A stretch of 39,700 bases of DNA from CBIFVZ01 sp966185765 (GTDB lineage Bacteria > Pseudomonadota > Gammaproteobacteria > Enterobacterales > Enterobacteriaceae). The stretch's first letter is position 1; each line of letters starts with the position of its first letter. The translations under genes and the position numbers were made by a program. Positions 32,062-39,700 of the stretch are shown one piece after another. The notes beneath the pieces were generated by a model. It was not told where the DNA came from. It did not search any database and was given only the letters and a program-made list of their open reading frames with translations. The stretch is from contig CBIFVZ010000030.1 in the NCBI GenBank assembly GCA_966185765.1, positions 1-39,700 on the forward strand, written 5' to 3'.

Positions 32062-34257
32062 ATGACTGTCGCTCACATTGCCCTGCCTGTGCCGCTCCCG
32101 CGCACCTTTGACTACCTCATCCCTGACGGTATGCGGTTGACGGCGGGCGCACGCGTGCGAGTGCCGTTTGGGCGACGCGAAATGGTGGGCATAACGCTGG
32201 CGGTAAGCGAGAACAGCGAACTGCCGCGCGATGAGCTTAAATGCGTGCAGGAGGTGCTGGAGGACGAGTCACTCTACTGCGGCGCCCTGTGGCCCATGCT
32301 GCTGTGGGCGGCGGAGTACTATCATCATCCCATTGGCGATGTGCTTTTTCACGCACTGCCGGTATTGCTGCGCCAGGGTAAACCGGCACACGCGGCACCG
32401 CTGTGGTACTGGCGCGCCAGTGAAGAAGGCCGGGCATGCGATCTTAACAGCCTTAAGCGCGCACCTAAGCAGCAACAGGCGCTGGCACTGTTGCGCCAGC
32501 GCGATGTCTGGCGCCATCAGGTCAGTGAGATGGAACTGAGCGAAACCGCGCTACAGGCGTTGCGCCAGAAGGGGTTATGCGATATCCACAGCCAGTTGCC
32601 GGCGCATGTCGACTGGCGCCAGGACTTTGCCGTACATGGCGAACGGCTGCGCCTGAATACCGAACAGGCAATGGCGGTAGGCGCTATTCATAGTGAAGCC
32701 GGGCAATTTGCGCCCTGGCTTCTGGCGGGTATCACTGGCTCCGGTAAAACCGAGGTCTATCTCAGCGTGCTGGAAAACGTGCTGGCCGCAGGTAAGCAGG
32801 CACTGGTGCTGGTGCCGGAAATCGGCCTGACGCCACAGACCATCGCCCGTTTTCGTGAGCGCTTTAGCGCGCCCGTGGAAGTACTGCATTCCGCCCTTAA
32901 CGACAGCGAGCGCCTCAGTGCGTGGCTTAAAGCGCGCAGCGGCGAAGCCGCCATTGTGATTGGCACGCGTTCGGCGCTGTTCACGCCGTTTAAAAATTTG
33001 GGCGTGATCGTCATTGATGAAGAACATGACAGCTCTTATAAGCAGCAGGAAGGCTGGCGCTATCATGCCCGTGACCTGGCGGTGTGGCGCGCCCACGCTG
33101 AGGGTATCCCGATTATTCTCGGCTCCGCTACGCCAGCGCTGGAAACGCTGCATAATGTGCGTATGGGTAAATATCGCGAGCTTAAACTGACTCGCCGCGC
33201 CGGTAACGCGCGCCCGGCCAACCAACATGTACTCGATTTAAAAGCCCAGCAACTCACCGCCGGACTGGCCCCGGCGCTGATTAGCCGCATGCGTCAGCAT
33301 TTACAGGCAGACAACCAGGTTATTTTGTTTCTCAACCGCCGCGGCTTCGCGCCCGCTCTGCTGTGTCACGACTGCGGCTGGATTGCCGAATGCCCGCGCT
33401 GCGATCACTACTATACGCTGCACCAGAGTCAGCACAGTCTTCGCTGCCACTACTGTGACAGCCAGCGCCGGGTGCCGCCGCAATGCCCACAGTGTGGGTC
33501 CACCCACCTGGTGCCGGTAGGGCTTGGTACCGAGCAGCTTGAGCACGCGCTCGCACCGCTGTTTCCGGATGTGCCCCTCTCGCGTATTGACCGTGATACT
33601 ACCAGCCGCAAGGGTGAGCTGGAACGGCGGCTCGACGAGGTGCACCGCGGTGGCGCACGTATCCTGATTGGCACCCAGATGCTGGCGAAAGGTCACCACT
33701 TCCCGGACGTCACGCTGGTGGCACTCCTTGATGTTGACGGCGCACTGTTCTCGGCTGATTTTCGCGCCGCAGAACGTTTTGCGCAGCTTTATACTCAGGT
33801 TTCTGGCCGCGCAGGTCGTGCAGGAAAACAGGGCGAGGTGGTGCTACAAACTCATCATCCGGATCATCCGTTACTGCAAACGCTACTTTATAAAGGCTAT
33901 GACGCCTTTGCCGAACAGGCGCTGGCCGAGCGCCAGAGCGTGATGCTACCGCCCTGGAGCAGCCACGTGCTGATACGTGCCGAAGACAGCGACAACCAGC
34001 AGGCGGCGCGGTTTCTCCACCAACTGCGTAACCTGTTGCAGGCAAGCCCGCTGGCCGATGAACAACTGTGGCTCATCGGGCCGGTGCCAGCGCTCCAGCC
34101 CAAACGCGGTGGCCGCTTTCGCTGGCAGCTGTTGTTACAGCATCCTTCCCGCCCGCGGCTTCAGCGCTTGTTGCAAAACAGCCTTAAGTTAATCAATACC
34201 TTGCCTGATGCACGCAAGGTGAAGTGGATGCTGGACGTCGACCCGATTGAAAGCTGA
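32062..34257 (+). CDS. priA: Primosomal protein N' / replication restart helicase PriA
   Basis: 3'-5' helicase that restarts stalled or recombined replication forks. I take the start at MTVAHIALPVPLPRTFDYL (731 residues; E. coli 732); an in-frame ATG at 31966 adds 32 codons unlike the family. The N-terminal 3'-end-binding domain is followed by Walker A GITGSGKTEVYL (near residue 225), DEEH (VIDEEHDSSY), GSATPALE, and two zinc clusters from eight cysteines (CHDCGWIAECPRCD, CHYCDS, CPQCGS). QVSGRAGRAGKQGE is motif VI. The start lacks a strong ribosome site. Confidence 0.97.
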   Translation: MTVAHIALPVPLPRTFDYLIPDGMRLTAGARVRVPFGRREMVGITLAVSENSELPRDELKCVQEVLEDESLYCGALWPMLLWAAEYYHHPIGDVLFHALPVLLRQGKPAHAAPLWYWRASEEGRACDLNSLKRAPKQQQALALLRQRDVWRHQVSEMELSETALQALRQKGLCDIHSQLPAHVDWRQDFAVHGERLRLNTEQAMAVGAIHSEAGQFAPWLLAGITGSGKTEVYLSVLENVLAAGKQALVLVPEIGLTPQTIARFRERFSAPVEVLHSALNDSERLSAWLKARSGEAAIVIGTRSALFTPFKNLGVIVIDEEHDSSYKQQEGWRYHARDLAVWRAHAEGIPIILGSATPALETLHNVRMGKYRELKLTRRAGNARPANQHVLDLKAQQLTAGLAPALISRMRQHLQADNQVILFLNRRGFAPALLCHDCGWIAECPRCDHYYTLHQSQHSLRCHYCDSQRRVPPQCPQCGSTHLVPVGLGTEQLEHALAPLFPDVPLSRIDRDTTSRKGELERRLDEVHRGGARILIGTQMLAKGHHFPDVTLVALLDVDGALFSADFRAAERFAQLYTQVSGRAGRAGKQGEVVLQTHHPDHPLLQTLLYKGYDAFAEQALAERQSVMLPPWSSHVLIRAEDSDNQQAARFLHQLRNLLQASPLADEQLWLIGPVPALQPKRGGRFRWQLLLQHPSRPRLQRLLQNSLKLINTLPDARKVKWMLDVDPIES

Positions 34258-34500
34258 GCAGATAAATATTCGTTACTTACTGAAAGAAAAGGAATTCCTT
34301 GTGCCAAAAGCCCTTAATTTCTGCGAGGTGGATCGATAAATTAAACACAAGTCACAGTTTTAGTGAAATTTCTGTAACTGACGCCCCTCAAAATCTGATA
34401 AGAATGTGAAAATCATCTAATAATTCTGGCTACATGAGCGGCGGCAGACCGCGTGGCCCGACAAATCATCCCCTGCACAATGCTCATGAGGTAAGAGACG

Positions 34501-35535
34501 TTGAAGACCAGGAAGCAGGTTGCAGGCGCAACCATGAAAGACGTCGCCCGTAAGGCCCAGGTATCTACCGCAACCGTATCCCGCGCTCTGATGAATCCCG
34601 ATAAAGTGTCGCAGGCAACCCGCAACCGCGTAGAACAAGCCGCCGTCGAAGTCGGTTACCTTCCCCATACGCTCGGGCGCAGCGTCAAGCGTGGCGATTC
34701 GCGTACGCTGCTCGTGATTGTACCCGATGTCTGCGACCCCTTTTTCAGCGAAATTATTCGTGGTATTGAAGTTACTGCCGCCGCCAATGGCTATCTGGTA
34801 CTGATTGGCGATTGCGCACACCAGAACCAGCAGGAAAAAACCTTCATTGATTTAATTGTGACCAAACAAATTGACGGCATGCTGCTGTTAGGCTCGCGTC
34901 TGCCTTTTGACGCAGGCAAAGAGGAGCAGCGCAACCTACCGCCTATGGTCATGGCAAACGAGTTCGCACCAGAACTGGAGCTTCCAACAGTACATATCGA
35001 TAACCTCACCGCCGCCTTTAACGCCGTAAGTTATCTGTATGGGCTGGGACACCGTCGCATTGCCTGTATCGCCGGGCCGGAGGAGATGCCACTGTGCCAC
35101 TTCCGTCTTCAGGGTTACATTCAGGCCATGCGACGCCACAACCTCACGATTAACCCCGGGCTTATCGCGCGCGGTGATTTCAGCTTTGACGCAGGTGCAA
35201 AAGCGATGGAACAGTTGCTGGCGCAGCCTGAGCCACCGGATGCCGTCTTCTGTCACAACGATGTCATGGCGCTTGGTGCGCTGTCGTTGATTAAACGGCG
35301 TAACCTGCGGGTACCGCAGGATATTTCGCTGATGGGCTTTGACAACATCGCTATGTCTCAGTTCTGCGATCCGCCGCTCTCCACCGTGGCACAGCCGCGT
35401 TTTGAGATTGGCCGTCAGGCGATGCTGCTGTTACTGGACCAGCTTCAGGGGCACGCCGTTAACAGCGGTTCGCGCCTGCTGGACTGCGAGCTGATGATTC
35501 GTGACTCCACGCGCGCCCCTGCCCCCGGAAAATAA
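34501..35535 (+). CDS. cytR: LacI-family repressor CytR of nucleoside uptake and use
   Basis: Works as an anti-activator with CRP at deo, udp, nupG, tsx and others; cytidine is the inducer. 344 residues (E. coli 341), with a TTG start after GAGGTAAGAG. The helix-turn-helix TMKDVARKAQVSTATVSRALMNP is at residues 11-33, the hinge follows, and a periplasmic-binding-like effector domain (about 60-340) contains IIRGIEVTA, MGFDNIAMSQFCDPPLSTV. In the 34258-34500 gap there is a TGTGA half-site at 34405 that may be part of a CRP site. Confidence 0.96.
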   Translation: MKTRKQVAGATMKDVARKAQVSTATVSRALMNPDKVSQATRNRVEQAAVEVGYLPHTLGRSVKRGDSRTLLVIVPDVCDPFFSEIIRGIEVTAAANGYLVLIGDCAHQNQQEKTFIDLIVTKQIDGMLLLGSRLPFDAGKEEQRNLPPMVMANEFAPELELPTVHIDNLTAAFNAVSYLYGLGHRRIACIAGPEEMPLCHFRLQGYIQAMRRHNLTINPGLIARGDFSFDAGAKAMEQLLAQPEPPDAVFCHNDVMALGALSLIKRRNLRVPQDISLMGFDNIAMSQFCDPPLSTVAQPRFEIGRQAMLLLLDQLQGHAVNSGSRLLDCELMIRDSTRAPAPGK

Positions 35536-35621
35536 GCGCTTAACGTTATGCTAATCTGGTCAAAGCCCTGTCCCTTAAGTAACATGGCGGACTGGACTAA
35601 GACGACTACAGCGAAACGACA

Positions 35622-36602
35622 GTGGCTCAAAAAGATTATGTCCGCCGCGGGCAAACGTCACCTGCGCGGCGCAAAAGCGCACCCCGCAAGAAAAAAAGCA
35701 GTACTTCCAGCGTTTCTCCGGCGATGGTTGCCATTGCGGCTGCCGTGCTGGTGGCGTTTGTAGGTGGTCTGTGGTTCATCACACATCATAAAAAAGAAGA
35801 AGTTGAAACACTGCCGGGGCAGAAAGTCACAGGCAACGGTTTACCACCCAAGCCAGAAGAGCGCTGGCGCTATATTAAAGAGCTGGAAACCCGCCAGCCT
35901 GGTGTGATGCGCCCCACCGAACCTTCCGCTGGTGGAGAAATTACTAATCAGGGGCAGTTGACTAACGAACAACGCCAGTTGCTTGAGCAAATGCAGGCAG
36001 ACATGCGCCAGCAGCCAACCCAGCTGAACGAAGTGCCCTGGAATGAGCAAACACCTGCCCAGCGTCAGCAAACGCTACAGCAGCAACGCCTGATTCAGGA
36101 GCGCCAGACGCAGCAGGAACAACAGCGCCAGCAACTGACTCAGCAACGCCAGCTTGAACAGCAGCAGCGCCAACAACAGGCCCAGAAGCGTCAGCAGCAG
36201 GAATTACAACGCCAGCAGCAGGAGCTACAGCGAGCGACGCAAAGAGCCGCACAGGCAGCCCCACAGCCGCCGCGTGAAGAAACCGTCGCACAGCCGAAGC
36301 CAAAACCACAGCCAGCGCCAGTCACCGCAGCGACAGAAAGCCCGTCTCCCAAACAGGAAGCGGCAAAGAAAGACGAGCGTCGCTATATGGTGCAATGTGG
36401 GTCATTCAAAGGTGCCGAGCCTGCTGAAAAAGTGCGTGCACAGCTGGCGTTTGAAGGTTTTGACTCCCACATCACCACCAATAATGGCTGGAACCGGGTG
36501 GTCATTGGTCCGCTTAACGGTAAAGAGAGTGCAGACAGTACACTCAGCCGTCTCAAATCCGCAGGACATACCAGCTGTATCCGCGTTGCTGCCGGGGGTT
36601 GA
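35622..36602 (+). CDS. ftsN: Cell division protein FtsN
   Basis: Late divisome protein that triggers septal peptidoglycan synthesis. 326 residues (E. coli 319), GTG start as in E. coli. Cytoplasmic basic tail (1-33), one membrane helix (34-54), the essential periplasmic segment around RWRYIKELE (about 80-90), a long Gln/Arg-rich linker (about 113-220) and a C-terminal SPOR domain (about 253-326) binding denuded glycan (YMVQCGSF, NNGWNRVVIGP). The linker is a run of glutamine-rich repeats, more regular than in E. coli. Its stop is inside the hslV heat-shock promoter. Confidence 0.96.
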   Translation: MAQKDYVRRGQTSPARRKSAPRKKKSSTSSVSPAMVAIAAAVLVAFVGGLWFITHHKKEEVETLPGQKVTGNGLPPKPEERWRYIKELETRQPGVMRPTEPSAGGEITNQGQLTNEQRQLLEQMQADMRQQPTQLNEVPWNEQTPAQRQQTLQQQRLIQERQTQQEQQRQQLTQQRQLEQQQRQQQAQKRQQQELQRQQQELQRATQRAAQAAPQPPREETVAQPKPKPQPAPVTAATESPSPKQEAAKKDERRYMVQCGSFKGAEPAEKVRAQLAFEGFDSHITTNNGWNRVVIGPLNGKESADSTLSRLKSAGHTSCIRVAAGG

Positions 36603-36627
36603 AACCCCTGAATTTGCCCCCAATCTA
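36598..36627 (+). promoter_or_regulatory. Sigma32 heat-shock promoter of hslVU
   Basis: GTTGAAA (36598-36604) and CCCCAATCTA (36618-36627) fit sigma32 elements CTTGAAA and CCCCATNTA. The spacing from TTGAA to the first C of the CCCC run is 13. The -35 overlaps the TGA stop of ftsN (36600-36602). Confidence 0.82.
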
Positions 36628-36639
36628 TACTTCTATTCA

Positions 36640-36660
36640 GCCCCGTGTCATGCACGGGGC
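36640..36660 (+). promoter_or_regulatory. 5'-leader stem-loop of hslVU mRNA
   Basis: GCCCCGTG / CACGGGGC (36640-36647, 36653-36660) is a perfect 8-bp stem with loop TCATG. It begins a few bases after the start expected from the sigma32 promoter, a place where E. coli hslVU has a stabilising stem-loop. It could also weakly terminate ftsN. Confidence 0.6.
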
Positions 36661-36692
36661 ATTCTGTACAGCTTTCAACAAGGGGTCTGCTC

Positions 36693-37223
36693 GTGACAAC
36701 AATAGTCAGTGTGCGTCGTAACGGTCATGTCGTCATCGGTGGCGATGGCCAGGCAACATTAGGCAATACCGTGATGAAAGGTAACGTGAAAAAAGTGCGT
36801 CGCCTTTACAACGATAAAGTGATTGCCGGCTTTGCTGGCGGTACGGCGGATGCCTTCACGCTGTTCGAACTCTTTGAGCGTAAACTGGAAATGCATCAGG
36901 GCCACCTCGTTAAAGCGGCCGTTGAGCTTGCCAAAGACTGGCGTACTGACCGCATGCTGCGCCGCCTCGAAGCACTGCTGGCGGTGGCTGACGAAAACGC
37001 CTCGCTTATCATCACCGGCAACGGTGATGTAGTGCAGCCGGAAAACGATCTGATTGCTATCGGTTCTGGTGGCCCCTACGCGCAGTCAGCAGCCCGTGCG
37101 CTGCTGGAAAACACGGAACTGAGCGCCCGTGAAATTGTGGAGAAGTCGTTGGGGATTGCGGGCGATATCTGCATCTATACCAACCACTTCCAGACCATCG
37201 AAGAACTCCCGTCTAAAGCGTAA
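36693..37223 (+). CDS. hslV: ATP-dependent protease peptidase subunit HslV (ClpQ)
   Basis: Proteasome-like peptidase that forms double hexamers with HslU. 176 residues from a GTG start (36693) after AAGGGG, the same as E. coli. After removal of Met the N-terminal Thr (MTTIVSVRRNG) is the nucleophile. GDGQATLGNTVMKG and AIGSGGPYAQSAARAL are family hallmarks. hslU follows 9 bp later; the operon is driven by the sigma32 promoter. Confidence 0.97.
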   Translation: MTTIVSVRRNGHVVIGGDGQATLGNTVMKGNVKKVRRLYNDKVIAGFAGGTADAFTLFELFERKLEMHQGHLVKAAVELAKDWRTDRMLRRLEALLAVADENASLIITGNGDVVQPENDLIAIGSGGPYAQSAARALLENTELSAREIVEKSLGIAGDICIYTNHFQTIEELPSKA

Positions 37224-37232
37224 GGACTGCCC

Positions 37233-38564
37233 ATGTCTGAAATGACTCCACGCGAAATTGTCAGCGAACTGGACAAACACATTATCGGCCAGGACGCGGC
37301 TAAGCGCTCTGTGGCTATTGCGCTGCGTAACCGCTGGCGCCGTATGCAGCTTGATGAAGAGCTGCGCCATGAAGTCACGCCAAAAAACATTCTGATGATT
37401 GGCCCGACCGGAGTGGGTAAAACTGAAATTGCCCGCCGCCTGGCCAAACTGGCTAACGCGCCGTTTATCAAAGTCGAAGCGACTAAGTTCACCGAAGTGG
37501 GCTATGTTGGTAAAGAAGTTGACTCGATAATCCGCGATCTGACTGATGCTGCTATCAAGATGGTGCGCATGCAGTCCATTGAGAAAAACCGCTATCGCGC
37601 CGAAGAAATGGCGGAAGAGCGCATTCTCGATGTACTGATCCCACCGGCGAAAAACAACTGGGGCCAGGCCGAACAGCCGCAGGAGCCTTCTGCCGCACGC
37701 CAGGGTTTCCGTAAAAAACTGCGTGAAGGTCAGCTTGATGATAAAGAAATTGAAATCGATCTCGCGGCAGCACCTATGGGCGTTGAAATCATGGCACCTC
37801 CTGGCATGGAAGAGATGACCAGCCAGTTGCAGTCTATGTTCCAGAACCTGGGCGGTCAGAAGCAAAAACCGCGCAAGCTCAAAATCAAAGACGCGATGAA
37901 GCTGCTGATTGAGGAAGAAGCCGCTAAGCTTGTGAACCCGGAAGAACTGAAGCAGCAGGCAATCGACGCCGTTGAGCAACACGGTATCGTGTTTATCGAC
38001 GAAATCGACAAAATCTGTAAGCGTGGCGACACCTCCGGCCCGGATGTTTCTCGTGAAGGCGTACAGCGCGATCTGCTGCCCCTGGTGGAAGGCTGCACTG
38101 TCTCCACCAAGCACGGCATGGTGAAAACTGACCATATTTTGTTTATCGCCTCTGGCGCTTTCCAGGTTGCCAGCCCGTCGGATCTGATTCCGGAGCTGCA
38201 GGGTCGTCTGCCGATTCGCGTTGAGTTACAGGCGCTGACCACCGATGACTTTAAGCGTATCCTGACAGAACCCAGTGCCTCCATCACCGTGCAGTATAAA
38301 GCGCTGATGGGCACCGAAGGGGTAAATATTGAGTTTACCGACGACGGTATCGACAAAATCGCGCAGGCGGCCTGGCAGGTTAACGAAAGTACTGAGAACA
38401 TCGGTGCGCGTCGTCTGCACACGGTGCTGGAGCGTCTGGTGGAAGATATTTCCTATGACGCCAGTGAACTGAGCGGACAAACCGTTACCATTAACGCAGA
38501 ATATGTCAGCAAGCATCTTGATGAGCTGGTGGCAGATGAAGATCTGAGCCGTTTTATTCTATAA
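37233..38564 (+). CDS. hslU: HslUV ATPase and unfoldase subunit HslU (ClpY)
   Basis: AAA+ ring ATPase that unfolds substrates and feeds them to HslV. 443 residues, as in E. coli. Walker A GPTGVGKT is at 57-64, the pore motif GYVG follows, the intermediate (I) domain is at about 110-240, and Walker B is IVFIDEIDKI (near 250). The sensor 2 region ARRLHTVLERL and the C-terminal tail DLSRFIL, which inserts into HslV, are intact. Confidence 0.98.
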   Translation: MSEMTPREIVSELDKHIIGQDAAKRSVAIALRNRWRRMQLDEELRHEVTPKNILMIGPTGVGKTEIARRLAKLANAPFIKVEATKFTEVGYVGKEVDSIIRDLTDAAIKMVRMQSIEKNRYRAEEMAEERILDVLIPPAKNNWGQAEQPQEPSAARQGFRKKLREGQLDDKEIEIDLAAAPMGVEIMAPPGMEEMTSQLQSMFQNLGGQKQKPRKLKIKDAMKLLIEEEAAKLVNPEELKQQAIDAVEQHGIVFIDEIDKICKRGDTSGPDVSREGVQRDLLPLVEGCTVSTKHGMVKTDHILFIASGAFQVASPSDLIPELQGRLPIRVELQALTTDDFKRILTEPSASITVQYKALMGTEGVNIEFTDDGIDKIAQAAWQVNESTENIGARRLHTVLERLVEDISYDASELSGQTVTINAEYVSKHLDELVADEDLSRFIL

Positions 38565-38593
38565 TCGCGCGCAACGCATTTTCATCATAGTTG

Positions 38594-38617
38594 ATGGGGG
38601 CCTGTGCCCCCATTTTT
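38594..38617 (+). terminator. hslVU rho-independent terminator
   Basis: ATGGGGGC (38594-38601) pairs with GCCCCCAT (38606-38613), loop CTGT, then TTTT. Confidence 0.85.
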
Positions 38618-38633
38618 ATTGCTGACGAGAACC

Positions 38634-39563
38634 ATGACTCAATCGCAACCGATAAGTCCCACCCGCGCGTGGCTGGAAAGCCTGCGCCCACGCACGCTGC
38701 CTCTGGCCTTCGCCTCGATTGTTGTCGGCAACGCACTTGCCTGGTGGCAAGGGTTTTTTAACCCGGCCATCGCCCTGCTGGCGCTGTTAACCGCCGGGCT
38801 GCTGCAAATTCTCTCCAACCTGGCGAACGACTACGGGGACGCCGTCAAAGGCAGCGACAAACCCGACAGGCTTGGGCCGCTGCGCGGTATGCAAAAAGGC
38901 GCCATTACCCAGGCACAAATGAAGGTCGCCCTGGCTATCGTGGTGGCGCTTATCTGTCTGTCAGGGTTGGCGCTGGTGCTGGTTGCCAGCAAAGACTTTG
39001 CAGATTTTCTGGGCTTTTTACTGCTTGGCCTGCTGTCTATTGTGGCGGCCATCACCTACACCGTGGGTACACGTCCTTATGGTTACATGGGCCTCGGCGA
39101 TATTTCGGTGCTGATTTTCTTCGGCTGGCTGAGTGTCGTGGGCAGCTGGTATCTGCAAACGCACACGCTAACACTGTCGGTCTTTTTACCGGCTACCGCC
39201 TGCGGCCTGCTGGCAACAGCGGTGTTGAACATCAACAACCTGCGCGACATTGACAGCGACAGAGAAAACGGCAAAAACACCCTTGCCGTGCGCCTGGGTC
39301 CGGAAACGGCGCGCCAGTATCACGCGGTTTTACTGATAGGCTCGCTGGTGTGCCTGGCGCTGTTTAACCTCATCTGGCTTAACAGTGTGTGGGGCTGGCT
39401 GTTTATTCTCAGCGCACCGCTGTTGGTAAAACAGGCGCGTTTCGTGCTCAAAGAGAAAGCACCGGCGGCAATGCGCCCAATGCTGGAACGCACGGTTAAA
39501 GGTGCGCTACTGGTTAACATCCTGTTTTCATTAGGCATCCTGCTTTCAGGCCAACATATTTAG
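38634..39563 (+). CDS. menA: 1,4-dihydroxy-2-naphthoate octaprenyltransferase MenA
   Basis: Inner membrane enzyme that attaches the octaprenyl chain to dihydroxynaphthoate, making demethylmenaquinone. The start at MTQSQPISPTRAW gives 309 residues (E. coli 308); a Met ten codons upstream lies in the hslVU terminator region and is unlikely. UbiA-family polyprenyl diphosphate motifs: NLANDYGDAVKGSDKPDR and INNLRDIDSDRENGK, each with Asp-rich magnesium sites. About eight to nine membrane helices are seen. Confidence 0.96.
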   Translation: MTQSQPISPTRAWLESLRPRTLPLAFASIVVGNALAWWQGFFNPAIALLALLTAGLLQILSNLANDYGDAVKGSDKPDRLGPLRGMQKGAITQAQMKVALAIVVALICLSGLALVLVASKDFADFLGFLLLGLLSIVAAITYTVGTRPYGYMGLGDISVLIFFGWLSVVGSWYLQTHTLTLSVFLPATACGLLATAVLNINNLRDIDSDRENGKNTLAVRLGPETARQYHAVLLIGSLVCLALFNLIWLNSVWGWLFILSAPLLVKQARFVLKEKAPAAMRPMLERTVKGALLVNILFSLGILLSGQHI

Positions 39564-39593
39564 CTGATGTGTATCAATTCACCCTTGATGACT

Positions 39594-39623
39594 TTGCCTG
39601 GAGTGAACTTTAAGCGATATACT
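39594..39623 (+). promoter_or_regulatory. Candidate rraA promoter
   Basis: TTGCCT (39594-39599), 18 bp, TATACT (39618-39623). The -10 fits both sigma70 and sigmaS; E. coli rraA is known to be growth-phase controlled. Confidence 0.45.
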
Positions 39624-39655
39624 GACAGCTCCAGCAGCAACTGAATGTTAAGCCT

Positions 39656-39700
39656 ATGAAATACGATACTTCCGAGCTTTGCGACATCTACCAGGAAGAT
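39656..39700 (+). CDS. rraA: RNase E inhibitor RraA (5' end only)
   Basis: The first 15 codons, MKYDTSELCDIYQED, are the same as the start of E. coli RraA, and rraA follows menA there. RraA binds RNase E and lowers mRNA decay. The gene runs out of the window on the right. Confidence 0.9.
   Translation, partial: MKYDTSELCDIYQED

Noticed and set aside
34289..34300. Perfect palindrome AAGGAATTCCTT after priA
   Set aside because: Short, AT-rich centre, no T tract and no second copy; a terminator or operator cannot be supported.
35548..35763. 71-codon frame overlapping the start of ftsN
   Set aside because: It is out of frame with ftsN, whose GTG start and N-terminus match the family; no independent support.
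37086..38135. 349-codon open frame on the minus strand across hslV and hslU
   Set aside because: Antisense to two well conserved genes, with a Phe/His/Arg-rich product typical of shadow frames.
1..39700. CRISPR arrays, tRNA genes, prophage or integrase with att sites
   Set aside because: I looked for regular spaced repeats, tRNA-like cloverleaf ends and integrase motifs and saw none; the only mobile elements are the two IS.

Overview
The window is a piece of an enterobacterial chromosome (order Enterobacterales, most likely Enterobacteriaceae). The gene order follows the Escherichia/Salmonella backbone: rrn promoter - murI - btuB - trmA - yijD/fabR - sthA - oxyR/oxyS - arg cluster - ppc - cptA - [variable segment] - metF - metLB - metJ - rpmE - priA - cytR - ftsN - hslVU - menA - rraA. 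Most proteins match their E. coli counterparts in length and sequence. One difference is that argG lies inside the arginine cluster (argCBGH), unlike E. coli K-12. I cannot assign a genus from the sequence alone.

Region 1 (1-8.1 kb). The left edge carries the P1 promoter of an rRNA operon, transcribed leftward out of the window. Next come murI (glutamate racemase) and btuB (B12 receptor), whose reading frames overlap by 56 bp. A cobalamin riboswitch and a probable MetJ operator precede btuB. Then follow trmA, the yijD-fabR pair, sthA, and oxyR with the divergent small RNA OxyS, which appears longer than the E. coli form.

Region 2 (8.1-16.9 kb). Arginine biosynthesis: argCBGH on the minus strand and argE on the plus strand share a divergent control region with two ARG boxes. 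ppc follows.

Region 3 (16.9-26.1 kb). This is the accessory region. A decayed 5'- and 3'-truncated copy of cptA comes first, then about 0.5 kb of AT-rich DNA. Two tandem genes encode small double-glycine-leader peptides with near-perfect four-residue glycine spacing, which look like a two-peptide class II bacteriocin/microcin. A broken 1.3-kb IS256-family element and the intact cptA (phosphoethanolamine transferase) follow. An intact IS4-family element (1399 bp, 11-bp target duplication) sits inside the cptA terminator hairpin. A small lipoprotein gene and a Cache-type chemoreceptor with a probable FliA promoter complete the segment. No exporter or immunity gene for the peptides is visible in the window.

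Region 4 (26.1-31.6 kb). Methionine regulon: metF, and metBL divergent from metJ. MetJ-box arrays lie at both promoters. Three large hairpins lie between metL and metF.

Region 5 (31.6-39.7 kb). rpmE, priA, cytR, ftsN (with a long glutamine-rich linker), the heat-shock protease hslVU behind a sigma32 promoter that overlaps the ftsN stop, menA, and the first 15 codons of rraA.

The parts fit together. MetJ made here probably controls metF, metBL and, by the box pair I see, B12 uptake through btuB, since B12 is the cofactor of MetH. The most unusual content is the peptide pair embedded between the two cptA copies.
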